Shown piece after piece: positions 44,415-54,372 of a DNA stretch of 64,000 nucleotides. Positions within the stretch are counted from its first letter, which is position 1. Every line of letters starts with the position of its first letter. The notes under the pieces are model-generated. The model saw only the letters and a program-made list of their open reading frames with translations, made no database searches and was not told where the DNA came from. Position numbers and translations under genes: made by a program. The stretch is from Acetobacterium sp. GTDB taxonomy: Bacteria > Bacillota > Clostridia > Eubacteriales > Eubacteriaceae. Where the stretch lies: assembly GCF_030652775.1 (NCBI RefSeq), contig NZ_JAUSPS010000030.1, positions 28,611 to 92,610 on the forward strand, written 5' to 3'.

Positions 44415-44484
44415 TATTAATCCTCCTCTTTTAAATAATAAATTCTTTCTGATATCGCAATCGCAATACCTTTTGTAAATTAAA

Positions 44485-44576
44485 TACGGGTTTCTATAAA
44501 CAATTGAAACATCGTTCCAGTCGAACCTTTCAAGGAAATGTACGAATTGAATGCTTAATTGTTATATAAACCCGTA
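44485..44576. repeat. Long inverted repeat between prkC and rsgA
   Basis: Arms of about 21 and 20 nt (44485-44505 and 44557-44576), beginning TACGGGTTT and ending AAACCCGTA with one indel and one mismatch, enclose a 51-nt centre that has a smaller CAT/TTCC..GGAA/ATG pairing. It is longer than a normal terminator and has no T run; it could be a structured RNA or a small non-autonomous repeat. Confidence 0.5.
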
Positions 44577-44606
44577 AATATCATTTAAATCTTTAATCAA
44601 CCATTA

Positions 44607-46526
44607 TCAAAAATCAATGTAACCAGTTCCAACACTGGACCCATCGATAAATACCTCATAGTTTTCTCGGCCAATGCCTTCGACATTCACCGAGAACACA
44701 TCGTCTGACATATTTGTGCCTTCATAAATCACTGTCTCGGTTTTATCAGAGGCGGTTAAAACAACCTTGACCTTAACTGATTTTGATGGATTTTTGTCAA
44801 TATATTCACTTAAATCAATGGTTAATTTCTGGGTTGATTTCTTACCGCTGCTGACCACAATCGCTACTTCTGAACCTTTTGCAACCTGATTACCATCAGC
44901 GGGAGACTGTTTCATAACCATGCCTTTGGAATAATCAGCGCTGGTCTCATGGGTGATCGCCCCGACTGTCAACTCAGCATTTGCAATGGTGCTTTTGGCA
45001 TCAGCTTCAGTTTGACCGATTACGCTTGGCACGGTGATCAGATCTTCGCCCTTACTAACATAAATTGTTACCTTGGTTCCCTCATTGGCGGTCGTATTGG
45101 CATTGGGATTCATTTGAAAGACAATATCGGCACTATAGTTGCTGTTATACTCTCTTTTTATTTCACCGACCACAAAATTAGCGGTTTCAATGGCTTTAAC
45201 TGCTTCTGTTTCACTTAAGCCAATAACAGAGGGCACGGTTCCGGTCTTAACACCCTTACTGACCGTAACTTTGACGGTTTTTCCACTTTGAAGTTCTTGC
45301 CCACTTTCCGGATTTTGCGTAATGATCAGCCCTGCTTCAACCTCTGCGTTATAAACTTCTTTTTCAACTTCCAGAACCAGATCCAGTTTCTCCAGCGCTG
45401 TTTTAGCTTCTGCCGTCGTTTTACCTTTAATATCCGGTACTTGCACCGTCTTTCCCGAAAAGAAAGCGTATGCCATAACGCCCATAGCCAGGATGGCCAC
45501 CGCTGCAAAAACCGAAATAAGAATGATCTTGCGCTTCTTTTTCCTGGCGGCTGTTTCTTTTGGTGTTTCATAATAATATTCGTCATCGTCCTCTTCTTCG
45601 TCGGGACGAACAGTGGCGTGACTGCCAGTATTTTCGACATGAAAAAGACCTTCCCGAATAATGTGGGTATCATTACTGAGATGATTGCCATCCCCGGCAG
45701 CAAAACTCGTATTTTCCAATACTGCTTCAAGATCTTCCATCAGTTCATCCGTATTCTGATATCGCTCGTCCGGTTTTTTCTGAGTCAGTTTAACAACAAT
45801 CTGATTGACCCGTTCTGGTATTTTTGGTTCCAGCATCTTGGGTGGGACAATCTCTTCCTGAATGTGTTTAATGGCGATGGTAACCGTGTTTTCTTCATCA
45901 AAGGGAAGCTTCCCGGTTAGTAATTCATAGTATAAAATCCCCAGCGAATAGAGATCTGAACGTTCATCGACAAATCCACCCTTGGCCTGTTCCGGTGAAA
46001 TATAGTGAACCGAGCCCATCGTTTGATTGGTCATGGTGACGGTTGAACTGGTAATCGCCCGGGCGATTCCAAAATCTGCCACCTTAGGAACCAGATCCCT
46101 GGTTAACAGGATATTATGGGGTTTTATGTCCCGATGAATAATTTTGTTTTCGTGGGCACAGCGCAAGGCATTGGATATATCCATCACAAATCGAGTCGCT
46201 TCGGTGTAATCCAGACGCCCTTTTCTCATTAAATATTGTTTCAGGGTAATCCCATCAATATATTCCATGATGATATAATAGATATTATCCTGAACCCCGA
46301 CATCATAAACACCGACTATATTAGGATGGGATAAACAGGCAACGGCCTGGGATTCCCGATCAAATTTTTTAATGAACTGTTCATTCTCGGTATATTCTTC
46401 ACGCAGTACTTTGACTGCCACATAACGATTCAGCTTTAAATCCCGAGCTTTATAAACATAGGCCATACCACCTCGTCCAATCAGCTCCACTATTTCGTAT
46501 CGTTTTCCTAAAGTTCTACTGAGCAT
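44607..46526 (-). CDS. prkC: PASTA-domain Ser/Thr kinase PrkC
   Basis: 639 aa. The cytosolic kinase has the glycine loop IGRGGMAYVYKARD, VAVKVL lysine, HRDIKPHNILL catalytic loop and DFGIAR. One transmembrane helix lies near residue 340 (IILISVFAAVAILAMGVMAYA). Three PASTA repeats follow (VPDIKG, VPSVIGLSE, VPSVIGQTE), which bind cell-wall fragments. It overlaps stp by 11 bp. The ATG at 46526 has AAGGAG 8 nt upstream; a start 11 codons earlier is inside stp. It controls growth and wall synthesis together with Stp. Confidence 0.96.
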   Translation of the reverse strand: MLSRTLGKRYEIVELIGRGGMAYVYKARDLKLNRYVAVKVLREEYTENEQFIKKFDRESQAVACLSHPNIVGVYDVGVQDNIYYIIMEYIDGITLKQYLMRKGRLDYTEATRFVMDISNALRCAHENKIIHRDIKPHNILLTRDLVPKVADFGIARAITSSTVTMTNQTMGSVHYISPEQAKGGFVDERSDLYSLGILYYELLTGKLPFDEENTVTIAIKHIQEEIVPPKMLEPKIPERVNQIVVKLTQKKPDERYQNTDELMEDLEAVLENTSFAAGDGNHLSNDTHIIREGLFHVENTGSHATVRPDEEEDDDEYYYETPKETAARKKKRKIILISVFAAVAILAMGVMAYAFFSGKTVQVPDIKGKTTAEAKTALEKLDLVLEVEKEVYNAEVEAGLIITQNPESGQELQSGKTVKVTVSKGVKTGTVPSVIGLSETEAVKAIETANFVVGEIKREYNSNYSADIVFQMNPNANTTANEGTKVTIYVSKGEDLITVPSVIGQTEADAKSTIANAELTVGAITHETSADYSKGMVMKQSPADGNQVAKGSEVAIVVSSGKKSTQKLTIDLSEYIDKNPSKSVKVKVVLTASDKTETVIYEGTNMSDDVFSVNVEGIGRENYEVFIDGSSVGTGYIDF

Positions 46527-47262
46527 TAGGCACTCCTTCCAGAGGCTTGAATAGGACAACGGTTATATTATCCTTGCCTCCGTTTATGTTTGCTAGATCG
46601 ATGAGTTTTTTAGCTGCATCTTCCAGACTATTTTCCAAAATAATGGTCTTCATATCCTGATCGCAAACCATATTAAAAAGGCCATCCGAACAGATAAGAT
46701 AGATTGCTTCCGGATTGATCTGATAACGGTAAAAATCAACATTCACGGAATTATCGGTTCCCAACGCCCGAGTTATTACATTTTTTTGAGGATGTATTTC
46801 TGCTTCCTCCTGGGTTATTTTTCCTTCATCAACGAGGATCTGCACGAGCGAGTGGTCTTTCGTCATGCGGATGATTTCGTCCGCTGTGATGCTATAGGTG
46901 CGGCTGTCACCGACATGACAAATACATAAATAATTCCCGTCAACGATACACATGGTTAAGGTGGTTGCCATGCCCAAACGTGCGGGTTCATCATCACCAA
47001 TTTTTTTAAGCTCTAAGTTAATAGATTTTACAAACGACATCATTTCTTCAGGATCAAAATAATTCTTTATCCCTGATAAATTGTTCTTGATAAAGTCCAC
47101 CGCCGTTTTACTTGCTATTTCGCCGCTGCGATGTCCTCCCAATCCGTCAGCCACTGCAAAAACATAAGAAATACGATCAACGTTTTTTATGGTTGCTGCC
47201 AAGTAGGCATCTTGATTTACCTTTCTCAGTGATCCAACGTTGGATCCATAGGCACATTTCAT
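46516..47262 (-). CDS. stp: PP2C-type protein phosphatase Stp (PrpC)
   Basis: 248 aa metal-dependent Ser/Thr phosphatase that reverses PrkC. Motifs: SLRKVNQDAYLA, VADGLGGHRSGEIAS, HVGDSRTY and the C-terminal GKDNITVV. All four metal-binding Asp residues are visible. It overlaps rlmN by 4 nt (ATGA) and prkC by 11 bp, keeping the kinase and phosphatase coupled. Confidence 0.95.
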   Translation of the reverse strand: MKCAYGSNVGSLRKVNQDAYLAATIKNVDRISYVFAVADGLGGHRSGEIASKTAVDFIKNNLSGIKNYFDPEEMMSFVKSINLELKKIGDDEPARLGMATTLTMCIVDGNYLCICHVGDSRTYSITADEIIRMTKDHSLVQILVDEGKITQEEAEIHPQKNVITRALGTDNSVNVDFYRYQINPEAIYLICSDGLFNMVCDQDMKTIILENSLEDAAKKLIDLANINGGKDNITVVLFKPLEGVPNAQ

Positions 47263-48290
47263 AAACTCACCTTATCCTCATCTCTTTTTTTTCGAAGCTG
47301 ACCACATGCCGCATCAATTTCTCTTCCCATTTTGCGTCTCATCGTAACATTAATTCCGTGCTTTTCCAGCTCCCCCAGAAAATAACTCAATCGCAGGCTC
47401 TCTTTATAAGCGGTTTCCTGGATCTCATTCAAACCAATCAGATTCAAATGGTTTTGACTTCCTTTTAAAAGTTTGATCAATCCGGCTATATCTTCGTCAC
47501 GATCATTATAACCGTCAATTAGTGCATATTCATAAGTAATCCGTCTTCCCGTCTTTTTAAAATAAGCTTTACAGGCATCCATCAACGACTCAAAATCATA
47601 GCGGTTTGCGATCGGCATTAACATTTTTCGACGTTCTGAAAAAACCGAATGAAGCGATATGGCAAGGTTAATCTGGAGATTTTCTTCAGCTAAAGCCTCA
47701 ATTCCCGGAATGATTCCACAAGTGGAAAGACTGATTTTTCGCTGTCCGATTCCAAAGCCTGTATTGGCGATACGAATAAATTTGATCACTTCATCATAAT
47801 TATCAAGCGGCTCGCCGATCCCCATAATCACGACATTTGAAATTCGCAGTTTTTCTTCTTTTTCCACTAAATAGATTTGAGCCAATATTTCTCCGGCGCT
47901 TAAATCTCTGATTTTTCCGCCTCTTGTGGAAGCACAGAATTTACACCCCATATTACATCCAACCTGTGTTGACACACATAACGAAGCGCCATGTTCGTAG
48001 TGCATTAACACAGCTTCAATGTATTGGTCATCTTTTAGCTTAATTAAATATTTTTTTGTACCATCATGATGATCTTCTTGTTTGGTTTCAATTCTACCAT
48101 GAAACAACTCATATTGATCAGCCAAATTTTCCCTTAAACCACTGGAAAAATTGCTCATCTCACTGAATTTTTCACATCTTTTTTCGTACAGCCATTGATA
48201 CAACTGTTTCCCACGATACCTGGCCTCGCCAAGGTCAGTCATGAGTCCTTCACACTCATTGATGTCTTTGCCAAAAATATTTTCCTTCAT
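47259..48290 (-). CDS. rlmN: 23S rRNA/tRNA (adenine-C2) methyltransferase RlmN
   Basis: Radical-SAM enzyme that methylates A2503 of 23S rRNA and A37 of some tRNAs. It is 343 aa with the cluster motif CNMGCKFC, VVIMGIGEPLDNY, and a C-terminal cysteine in DAACGQL that forms the methyl carrier. GGAG precedes the ATG. Confidence 0.96.
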   Translation of the reverse strand: MKENIFGKDINECEGLMTDLGEARYRGKQLYQWLYEKRCEKFSEMSNFSSGLRENLADQYELFHGRIETKQEDHHDGTKKYLIKLKDDQYIEAVLMHYEHGASLCVSTQVGCNMGCKFCASTRGGKIRDLSAGEILAQIYLVEKEEKLRISNVVIMGIGEPLDNYDEVIKFIRIANTGFGIGQRKISLSTCGIIPGIEALAEENLQINLAISLHSVFSERRKMLMPIANRYDFESLMDACKAYFKKTGRRITYEYALIDGYNDRDEDIAGLIKLLKGSQNHLNLIGLNEIQETAYKESLRLSYFLGELEKHGINVTMRRKMGREIDAACGQLRKKRDEDKVSL

Positions 48291-48446
48291 GTTTTACTCC
48301 TATACTATCAGAGAAGCATTACACTCAACGGGATGCTTTACATAGATTATTCTATTATATCAAAATAATTGATCGAATTCAATTTTTTCAAAATTCTTTT
48401 TTTCTCTGTTTAAAGTGGTATCTTTTCTTTGGTCATTATTCTTACA

Positions 48447-48467
48447 GCCAGTCAATTGCTGACTGGC
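48447..48467. other. Short hairpin between rsmB and rlmN
   Basis: An 8-bp perfect stem (GCCAGTCA / TGACTGGC) with a 5-nt loop lies 5 bp past the rsmB stop codon. It lacks a T run, so it is a weak terminator at best. Confidence 0.4.
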
Positions 48468-48471
48468 CGTG

Positions 48472-49794
48472 CTATTTTCTTAGTAAGCACATAAAAAAAC
48501 TGTCGCAGCCATCCATTTGAGGGCTGGTATAGGTATAGTCATTGCCGTTGTCATCAGGAATGATCTGAAGCTTAGGAAATTTAACCAGCAGTTTACTGAT
48601 CTGGTTTTCATTTTCATCTTTATTAATGGTGCAGGTTGAATAAAGCAGCTCACCTCCGGGTTTTAAATACCGGACGGCGTTTTCAAGCAGGGTGGCCTGT
48701 ATTTTTACCAAGGCCTTGCGGCCTTCTTTGGTACTGTGATATTTTATTTCTGGTTTTCGTCTGACAACCCCAAGCCCTGTACAGGGGGCATCCAATAGAA
48801 TTTTGTCGAAAGAGGCTTCATCGGCCAGTGAAAAATCGCAGCCATCCTGATCTTCCAGTCTGATATTCGTACAACCCAGCCGCTGCATGCTTTGTTCAAT
48901 AAGTTTCAGCCGGCTGGCATAAACATCGCGTCCAATGATCTGCCCGTCATTATCCATCATCTGGCTAAGATAGGTTGTTTTCCCGCCAGGTGCTGCACAC
49001 ATGTCCAAAATGCGATTCCCCGGCTTGGGATTCAGCCGTTCGACCGTTAGCATCGCAGCCTGATCCTGAATCAGAAAATGGCCATCTCGATACAAATGGG
49101 AATTTTCAATGTTGTTTTCAAAAATCCCCAGGTTTGTCAGATGAATGGCATTAGGCGACAGGTTTCCGGGTATTGCCTCGACTCCGGCCTCCTGTAAATC
49201 TTGAATTAATTGTTTTTGTGACGTTTTCAGGGTATTACACCGCACTGTAAAGGGGGGTTTTTCATTCAGCAAGGGAATAATCGCCTCGGCCTTCTCGACC
49301 CCATAGACTTCATAATATTTATGGACAATCCACAGCGGTAGCGAATAACGGATTGATAAAGCTTCCTTTTCATTATCCCAGTTTTCGAACTTGAATCCTT
49401 TTCCGTCACTTTCTATTTTTCGCATAATGTTTCGCAACACGCCGTTGATAAAGCCTTTCGCCTGGGGTTGAATTTCAGCGGCTAAATTGACCGATTCATT
49501 AACAATGGCATAGTTGGGAATCTTATCCAAAAAATAGAGTTGATAAATAGCTATTCTTAATATTTCACTGACCTCTTTATGCAATTTATTCACTGGTCGG
49601 CTACTTTGCTGTTTAATTAAATAATCCAGATAGATCTGATTCTGAAGACAACCATAAACAATATTTAAATAAAGCCGACGGTCATCATCTTTAATGGAAA
49701 AGCGCTGTAAATTTCTCTTGATTTCCAAATTAGAGTAGGCGCCATCATAGTCAATTTTCAGCAGGGTTTCTAACGCAAGTTTTCGAATATTCAT
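48472..49794 (-). CDS. rsmB: 16S rRNA (cytosine(967)-C(5))-methyltransferase RsmB
   Basis: 440 aa. The N-terminal NusB-like RNA-binding domain (about 1-140) precedes a NOL1/NOP2/Sun methyltransferase with DMCAAPGGKTTYLSQ and DAPCTGLGVVRRKPE, whose Cys and the one in YSTCTINKDEN are the catalytic pair. The ATG overlaps the upstream metallopeptidase stop by 1 nt. A TTG codon earlier is less likely. Confidence 0.95.
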   Translation of the reverse strand: MNIRKLALETLLKIDYDGAYSNLEIKRNLQRFSIKDDDRRLYLNIVYGCLQNQIYLDYLIKQQSSRPVNKLHKEVSEILRIAIYQLYFLDKIPNYAIVNESVNLAAEIQPQAKGFINGVLRNIMRKIESDGKGFKFENWDNEKEALSIRYSLPLWIVHKYYEVYGVEKAEAIIPLLNEKPPFTVRCNTLKTSQKQLIQDLQEAGVEAIPGNLSPNAIHLTNLGIFENNIENSHLYRDGHFLIQDQAAMLTVERLNPKPGNRILDMCAAPGGKTTYLSQMMDNDGQIIGRDVYASRLKLIEQSMQRLGCTNIRLEDQDGCDFSLADEASFDKILLDAPCTGLGVVRRKPEIKYHSTKEGRKALVKIQATLLENAVRYLKPGGELLYSTCTINKDENENQISKLLVKFPKLQIIPDDNGNDYTYTSPQMDGCDSFFMCLLRK

Positions 49795-50495
49795 CAATCT
49801 CTCGAACCTCTTAATACGATTAGTCTGATCAACGTTAACAAAGACATCAACGCTGCTGCGACATAGGTCAGGGCGGCGGCTCTTAAAACCTTTTTCACCC
49901 CAACTTCTTCGCCCGGCTGCAGCAGATTGTTGTCAACCAGTGCCGTAATGGCACGCTTGCTGGCATTGAATTCGACCGGTAAGGTAATCACCGTGAAGAA
50001 GAGACTAAATGAAAACAGAATAATTCCCAGATTCATAAACATCGTCCCCCAGCCAGAAGTTTGCCCGAAGAAAAGTCCGATAAAGAAAATCGGCCAGGCT
50101 AAATTTGAGGCAAAACCGGTAATCGGCACAATAAAACCTCTAAACCGCAGTGGCCAGTATCCTTCCTTGTCCTGTATGGCATGCCCGGTTTCATGGGCGG
50201 CAATGCCAACTGCTGCCACGCTGGCCTGCTGGCCAACCCCTGAAGACAAGCGCATGATTTTACTCCGGGGGTCATAGTGGTCGGTCAGATTACCAGCCAC
50301 ATTTTCGATGCCAACGGCATTCAAACCATTGGCATTTAATAATCGCCGTGCTGCATCGGCTCCGGTCATCCCATTTTTAGTCGGCACTTTGCTGTATGCT
50401 TTGTAGGCACTGCTCACCTGGTGCTGAGCATAGGCGGCGAAAATGATTCCCGGAACAAGTATCAACAGTGTCCAATAATATTCTAAAAAAAACAT
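49794..50495 (-). CDS. Zinc metallopeptidase, YugP family
   Basis: 233 aa membrane protein with an N-terminal hydrophobic segment, a zinc motif AAHETGHAIQD (HExxH) and two or three C-terminal transmembrane helices (PIFFIGLFFGQ, ILFSFSLFFTVITL and ALTYVAAALMSLLTLI). It matches the YugP (DUF zinc peptidase) family. It lies between fmt and rsmB, where it is common in clostridia. The substrate is unknown. Confidence 0.9.
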   Translation of the reverse strand: MFFLEYYWTLLILVPGIIFAAYAQHQVSSAYKAYSKVPTKNGMTGADAARRLLNANGLNAVGIENVAGNLTDHYDPRSKIMRLSSGVGQQASVAAVGIAAHETGHAIQDKEGYWPLRFRGFIVPITGFASNLAWPIFFIGLFFGQTSGWGTMFMNLGIILFSFSLFFTVITLPVEFNASKRAITALVDNNLLQPGEEVGVKKVLRAAALTYVAAALMSLLTLIRLIVLRGSRD

Positions 50496-50552
50496 CGCAT
50501 ATCCTCCTGTAATTTTTTTATCTTAGCATAATTTTCTAAAGAACTGCTTAGA

Positions 50553-51494
50553 CTAGTTTAAAGTAGTTCCAATCTCCAGTTTTTTCCCGCGTAAAAAAAC
50601 AGTGGCATCCATCCGCTTTTTACCTGGTGCTTGAATTGATCCAACTTTAAGGGCGCCGTCCTGGGTTTTAATCACAAGACCATCCCGGTCGTTGGCAATA
50701 AGAATGGTTCCCGGGTTTTCCTGCCCTTCCCAGGCCATGATCTCCGGATGAAAGCACTTAATTTTTTCATCATGGTACATTACATAAGCCCCTGGTGCCG
50801 GATCCGTTCCATTAATCAGAAATAATATTTGCCGGCTGTTTTTGCCCCAATTGATATGGCCGGTATCTTTAAGTATCTTCTCTGCATAAGTGGCCATCAC
50901 TTCGTCTTGGGGAACTGGTTTTAGCGATCCTTCCACTACCTTTTTCAGGGTTTCAATTAATAGACCTCCGCCTAAAACAGACAAATCCTGGTAAAGACTC
51001 TGAAAAGTTGTGGTCTCGTTAATCGGACATTCTGCCTTTGACAACATATCTCCGGTGTCCATTCCTTCACCCATTTGCATAATGGTGACCCCTGTTTTTA
51101 CTTTTCCATCGATGATAGCCCGTTGGATCGGTGCTGCGCCGCGATACTCCGGTAATAGTGAACCATGGATATTTAATGCCCCCAAAGGCGGCATTTCTAA
51201 GATTTCTTTAGACAGGATCTGTCCATACGCCGCAACAATAAAAATATCCGCTTCAAAACTCTTCAATTGTTCAATAAATTGGGGATCTTTAATTTGTTCG
51301 GGCTGTAAAACTGTGATACCCAGTGCTAATGCTTTAGCTTTTAACGGCAGTATTTCTACCTTATTTCCTCTCTTATTGGGTCGATCCGGCTGGCAGATTG
51401 CTGCGACAACTTGATACTCGTCAGATACCAGGTTTTCCAGGGCGGGAACACCGAAATCGGTAGTCCCCATAAATATCACCTTAATTTTTTTCAT
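50553..51494 (-). CDS. fmt: Methionyl-tRNA formyltransferase
   Basis: Formylates initiator Met-tRNA with 10-formyl-THF, linking translation to the one-carbon pool central to acetogens. It is 313 aa: Rossmann-type N-domain (IFMGTTDFGVPAL), the catalytic region HGSLLPEYRGAAPIQRAI, and a C-terminal tRNA-binding domain. It overlaps def by 4 nt. Confidence 0.96.
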   Translation of the reverse strand: MKKIKVIFMGTTDFGVPALENLVSDEYQVVAAICQPDRPNKRGNKVEILPLKAKALALGITVLQPEQIKDPQFIEQLKSFEADIFIVAAYGQILSKEILEMPPLGALNIHGSLLPEYRGAAPIQRAIIDGKVKTGVTIMQMGEGMDTGDMLSKAECPINETTTFQSLYQDLSVLGGGLLIETLKKVVEGSLKPVPQDEVMATYAEKILKDTGHINWGKNSRQILFLINGTDPAPGAYVMYHDEKIKCFHPEIMAWEGQENPGTILIANDRDGLVIKTQDGALKVGSIQAPGKKRMDATVFLRGKKLEIGTTLN

Positions 51495-51931
51495 TTCTCG
51501 ACTCGATCAATAAACAAGATCCCATCTAGGTGGTCAAGTTCGTGACAAACAGCTCGCGCCAGCAAATCCGAACAGAAAAGTTGAAAAACCGTGCCTTCCA
51601 GATCGGTTGCTTCAACCACCAATGATTGTGGTCGTTTAACCAAACCCGACTGTTCCGGAAGACTGAGGCAGGCCTCTTCATCCTCTTCTTCACCTTCGGT
51701 CGATATGATGGTGGGATTAATAAAGGTCATCGCTCCGTCACCAACATCGATCACAAACAAGCGTTTTAAAATGCCGACCTGTGGGGCTGCCAATCCAACA
51801 CCATCGGCATTATTCATGGTTTCCACCATGTCATCATTTAATATTTTTATTTTTTCGTCTATTTCTTCGATCACCCGAGATTTTTTTCTAAGAATTGGGT
51901 CTTCATCGATTCTGATTTGTCGTGTAGCCAT
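51491..51931 (-). CDS. def: Peptide deformylase
   Basis: Removes the formyl group from nascent N-termini. It is 146 aa with GVGLAAPQVG, ACLSLPE (metal Cys) and the HELDHLDG motif (the HExxH variant). AGGAGG precedes the ATG. Paired with fmt by a 4-nt overlap. The Ala in ACLSLP replaces the more usual Gly before the Cys. Confidence 0.95.
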   Translation of the reverse strand: MATRQIRIDEDPILRKKSRVIEEIDEKIKILNDDMVETMNNADGVGLAAPQVGILKRLFVIDVGDGAMTFINPTIISTEGEEEDEEACLSLPEQSGLVKRPQSLVVEATDLEGTVFQLFCSDLLARAVCHELDHLDGILFIDRVEK

Positions 51932-51968
51932 TTTTTCCTCCTGATTCGCTGATCATTAAATCTGTTTT

Positions 51969-54362
51969 TTATACATTTATTTGAATGGAAACTTTTGATT
52001 TCAATTCTTCTATTATACCAAGCCTGATGATTTTTGGCATTAAATTTCGAAAAACACCTGTTTCCGATGTCTTAAGGACAATTTGATAGGTGATATTCCC
52101 ACCCCTAGTCACACCAATTCGCACCGGTTTGTAAACCCCATGTCCAATTCCGTATTCTTTCAATTCTTCTTTGATGGCAACATACAGTCGAAATGCGTCA
52201 TTTTCCGCTTCCTTTTCATTCTTTTGAAAAACCCCGAAACTGACCATGTCGACAATCGGCGGATATTTCAGCAATTCTCGATAGTGAATTTCGCCCCGGT
52301 AAAACTCCTGAAAGCTTTCGTTTCTGATCGAATAAATTGTTTCATTTTCCGGTTCATGGGTTTGAATCAGTCCCTTTGTTTCGTCATCCATCGCTTTTTC
52401 AAAAAAACGGCTATATGTCTGATAAACTGTTTCCGAGGCCTGATAGTTCCCCTGATTAAGATCCCGATCAATAAGAACGGCGGCCGCAACCCCAACATTT
52501 GTTAAATTAAAGTGCTTGATAATAACCTGAGTTCCGATTAAAACATCAATTTCACCGTTGCCAATAGCCCTGTTCATTTTTTTTATTTCAGTTCGCTTCA
52601 TATTCCCCGAAACGGAGCCGATTCGGATCCCTGGAAAAACTTTTCCAAGATACTCTTCTAATTGATCGATCCCAAAACCCATGTGTCTGATTTTGTCGCT
52701 GCCGCAATCCGGACATCGCAAAGGAACCGCCATTTTATATCCGCAATAATGACAATGCAGGGAATGATCATAATTAAAGTATTTTAATGAGACACCGCAG
52801 TGAGGACATTTTTCGATATGGCCGCAATTACGGCATAAGATGCTGTTGGCATAGCCCTTATTATTAATAAATAGTACACTCATGCGTTTTTGCTCAAAGC
52901 CGCTTTGCATATACTTAAGTAAGATCCGGCTTAAAATGCCCATATTTCCCTGGTGCATTTCTTTTTGCATATCGACGATTTCAATGGCGTGTCGAAGTTT
53001 CTGTTCTGAACCGATTTGAATCATTGCCATCGCTTTTTTTTCGATTTGGTACCAGGTGGTAACCCGGGGCGTGTCATCTGCGATGATATAAGTAGCCCCC
53101 ATTATTTCACATGCTTTTTTGGCAATATCAACGATGTGAAACCGTGGTGTTGAGATACTGATATGAGACGGATCATGTTCGTCATCAATGATGATCAGAC
53201 CCAAATTTTCAAACGGCAAAAACAGCGCTGATCGTACCCCAATCACAACTTTTATCTCCCCGGTTTGAACCCGCTGATACAGTTCTGCGCGTTGTTTTTG
53301 GGTGAGCCGTCCGTGAAAAACACCAACCTGATCACCAAAGTATTTGTAGAACATTTCCATCCGCTGAAATGTCATATTGACTTCTGGAAAGATAATAACG
53401 ACAGACTTGTCAGCTTTCAACTGGTCTTCAATGGCTTTGAAAAACAGCCGATATTTACTGGCCCCATCAAAAACATGAAAAAAAACACCCGCCATCACTT
53501 TTGTCAATTCCTGGTACCGGCTGTAATACTGTTGTTCTTGGTTTGATAAAATGACTGACTGGTCTTCTTTTTCTGCTCCTGGCGAATTAAGCCGCTGCGC
53601 TTGTGATAAAGTCTTGTATTTAATAACATAGTCTTTTTGAATTAAAGGATTCAAGCTTTTTTCAAATTGTGCCGATACCATTTTCAGATCTCCTGCCGTC
53701 ATGTCATGATGGCACAGGCAGTCCATCAGCTCGCGCTGTTTTTTACCAATTTTTTTATCCCTGTCAATGGCTTCCCGCCCTATGTCGGTAAGATGATAGC
53801 TTGTTTCGGGCGAATCATCCTCTCCGTTTAGATCGCTCAGAATTCTCCAATTCTTCTTAGCATCGACAATTTTTTTCTCGGCCAGGCCAGTTAGAATAAC
53901 TCGATCTTCCGGTTTTACTCTTTTTATTAAAAGCGCACTGCTGTCATCACTAAAATAGTGCTCTAGAAACCAGTTTTCTTTCAAATCCAGATCAAAGCTA
54001 CCCTGTTTTTTATAATAATAGGTCTCCTGTTTGATTTGAACCGACATGGTAAAATAAGAAAGGGCTTCATAAAATAAAGAACAATAGGTGGTCTTCATCC
54101 AAAGACACAATTCTATTTGTTCTTTATTTAAAATTGGCTGATTATCAATATTTTCATTAATTTCTTTAATTTTGCCCGAATAATCAGTTGTTTCTTTAAT
54201 TCGTATGACGAAAGCTTCAACCCGCCGATTTCCGAATCCAAATGAAACAACAATGCGCATCCCCGCTGCAATAACCGCTTCCAGCTGCTGTGGAATTAGA
54301 TAGTCATAGGCGTGATCGATACGTTTGTTCGTCTGGTTTAAAAAAACTTCGGCAATTTTCAC
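51969..54362 (-). CDS. priA: PriA-like replication restart protein with degenerate helicase motifs
   Basis: 797 aa in the canonical priA slot between rpoZ and def. The N-terminal DNA-binding part (KIAEVFLN...DYLIP) and an eight-Cys zinc domain (CRNCGHIEKCPHC..., residues about 507-560) are intact. The helicase core is not: Walker A is VFDGASKYR at about 296, motif II is DDEHDPSH at about 391, motif III is ADDTPRVTTW at about 424, and the arginine-rich motif VI is replaced by QTYSRFFEK at about 647. ATPase activity is therefore doubtful. GTG is preferred over a TTG two codons upstream. Deinococcus radiodurans PriA is a known pseudohelicase precedent. Confidence 0.85.
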   Translation of the reverse strand: MKIAEVFLNQTNKRIDHAYDYLIPQQLEAVIAAGMRIVVSFGFGNRRVEAFVIRIKETTDYSGKIKEINENIDNQPILNKEQIELCLWMKTTYCSLFYEALSYFTMSVQIKQETYYYKKQGSFDLDLKENWFLEHYFSDDSSALLIKRVKPEDRVILTGLAEKKIVDAKKNWRILSDLNGEDDSPETSYHLTDIGREAIDRDKKIGKKQRELMDCLCHHDMTAGDLKMVSAQFEKSLNPLIQKDYVIKYKTLSQAQRLNSPGAEKEDQSVILSNQEQQYYSRYQELTKVMAGVFFHVFDGASKYRLFFKAIEDQLKADKSVVIIFPEVNMTFQRMEMFYKYFGDQVGVFHGRLTQKQRAELYQRVQTGEIKVVIGVRSALFLPFENLGLIIIDDEHDPSHISISTPRFHIVDIAKKACEIMGATYIIADDTPRVTTWYQIEKKAMAMIQIGSEQKLRHAIEIVDMQKEMHQGNMGILSRILLKYMQSGFEQKRMSVLFINNKGYANSILCRNCGHIEKCPHCGVSLKYFNYDHSLHCHYCGYKMAVPLRCPDCGSDKIRHMGFGIDQLEEYLGKVFPGIRIGSVSGNMKRTEIKKMNRAIGNGEIDVLIGTQVIIKHFNLTNVGVAAAVLIDRDLNQGNYQASETVYQTYSRFFEKAMDDETKGLIQTHEPENETIYSIRNESFQEFYRGEIHYRELLKYPPIVDMVSFGVFQKNEKEAENDAFRLYVAIKEELKEYGIGHGVYKPVRIGVTRGGNITYQIVLKTSETGVFRNLMPKIIRLGIIEELKSKVSIQINV

Positions 54363-54372
54363 GGTCAATAAC

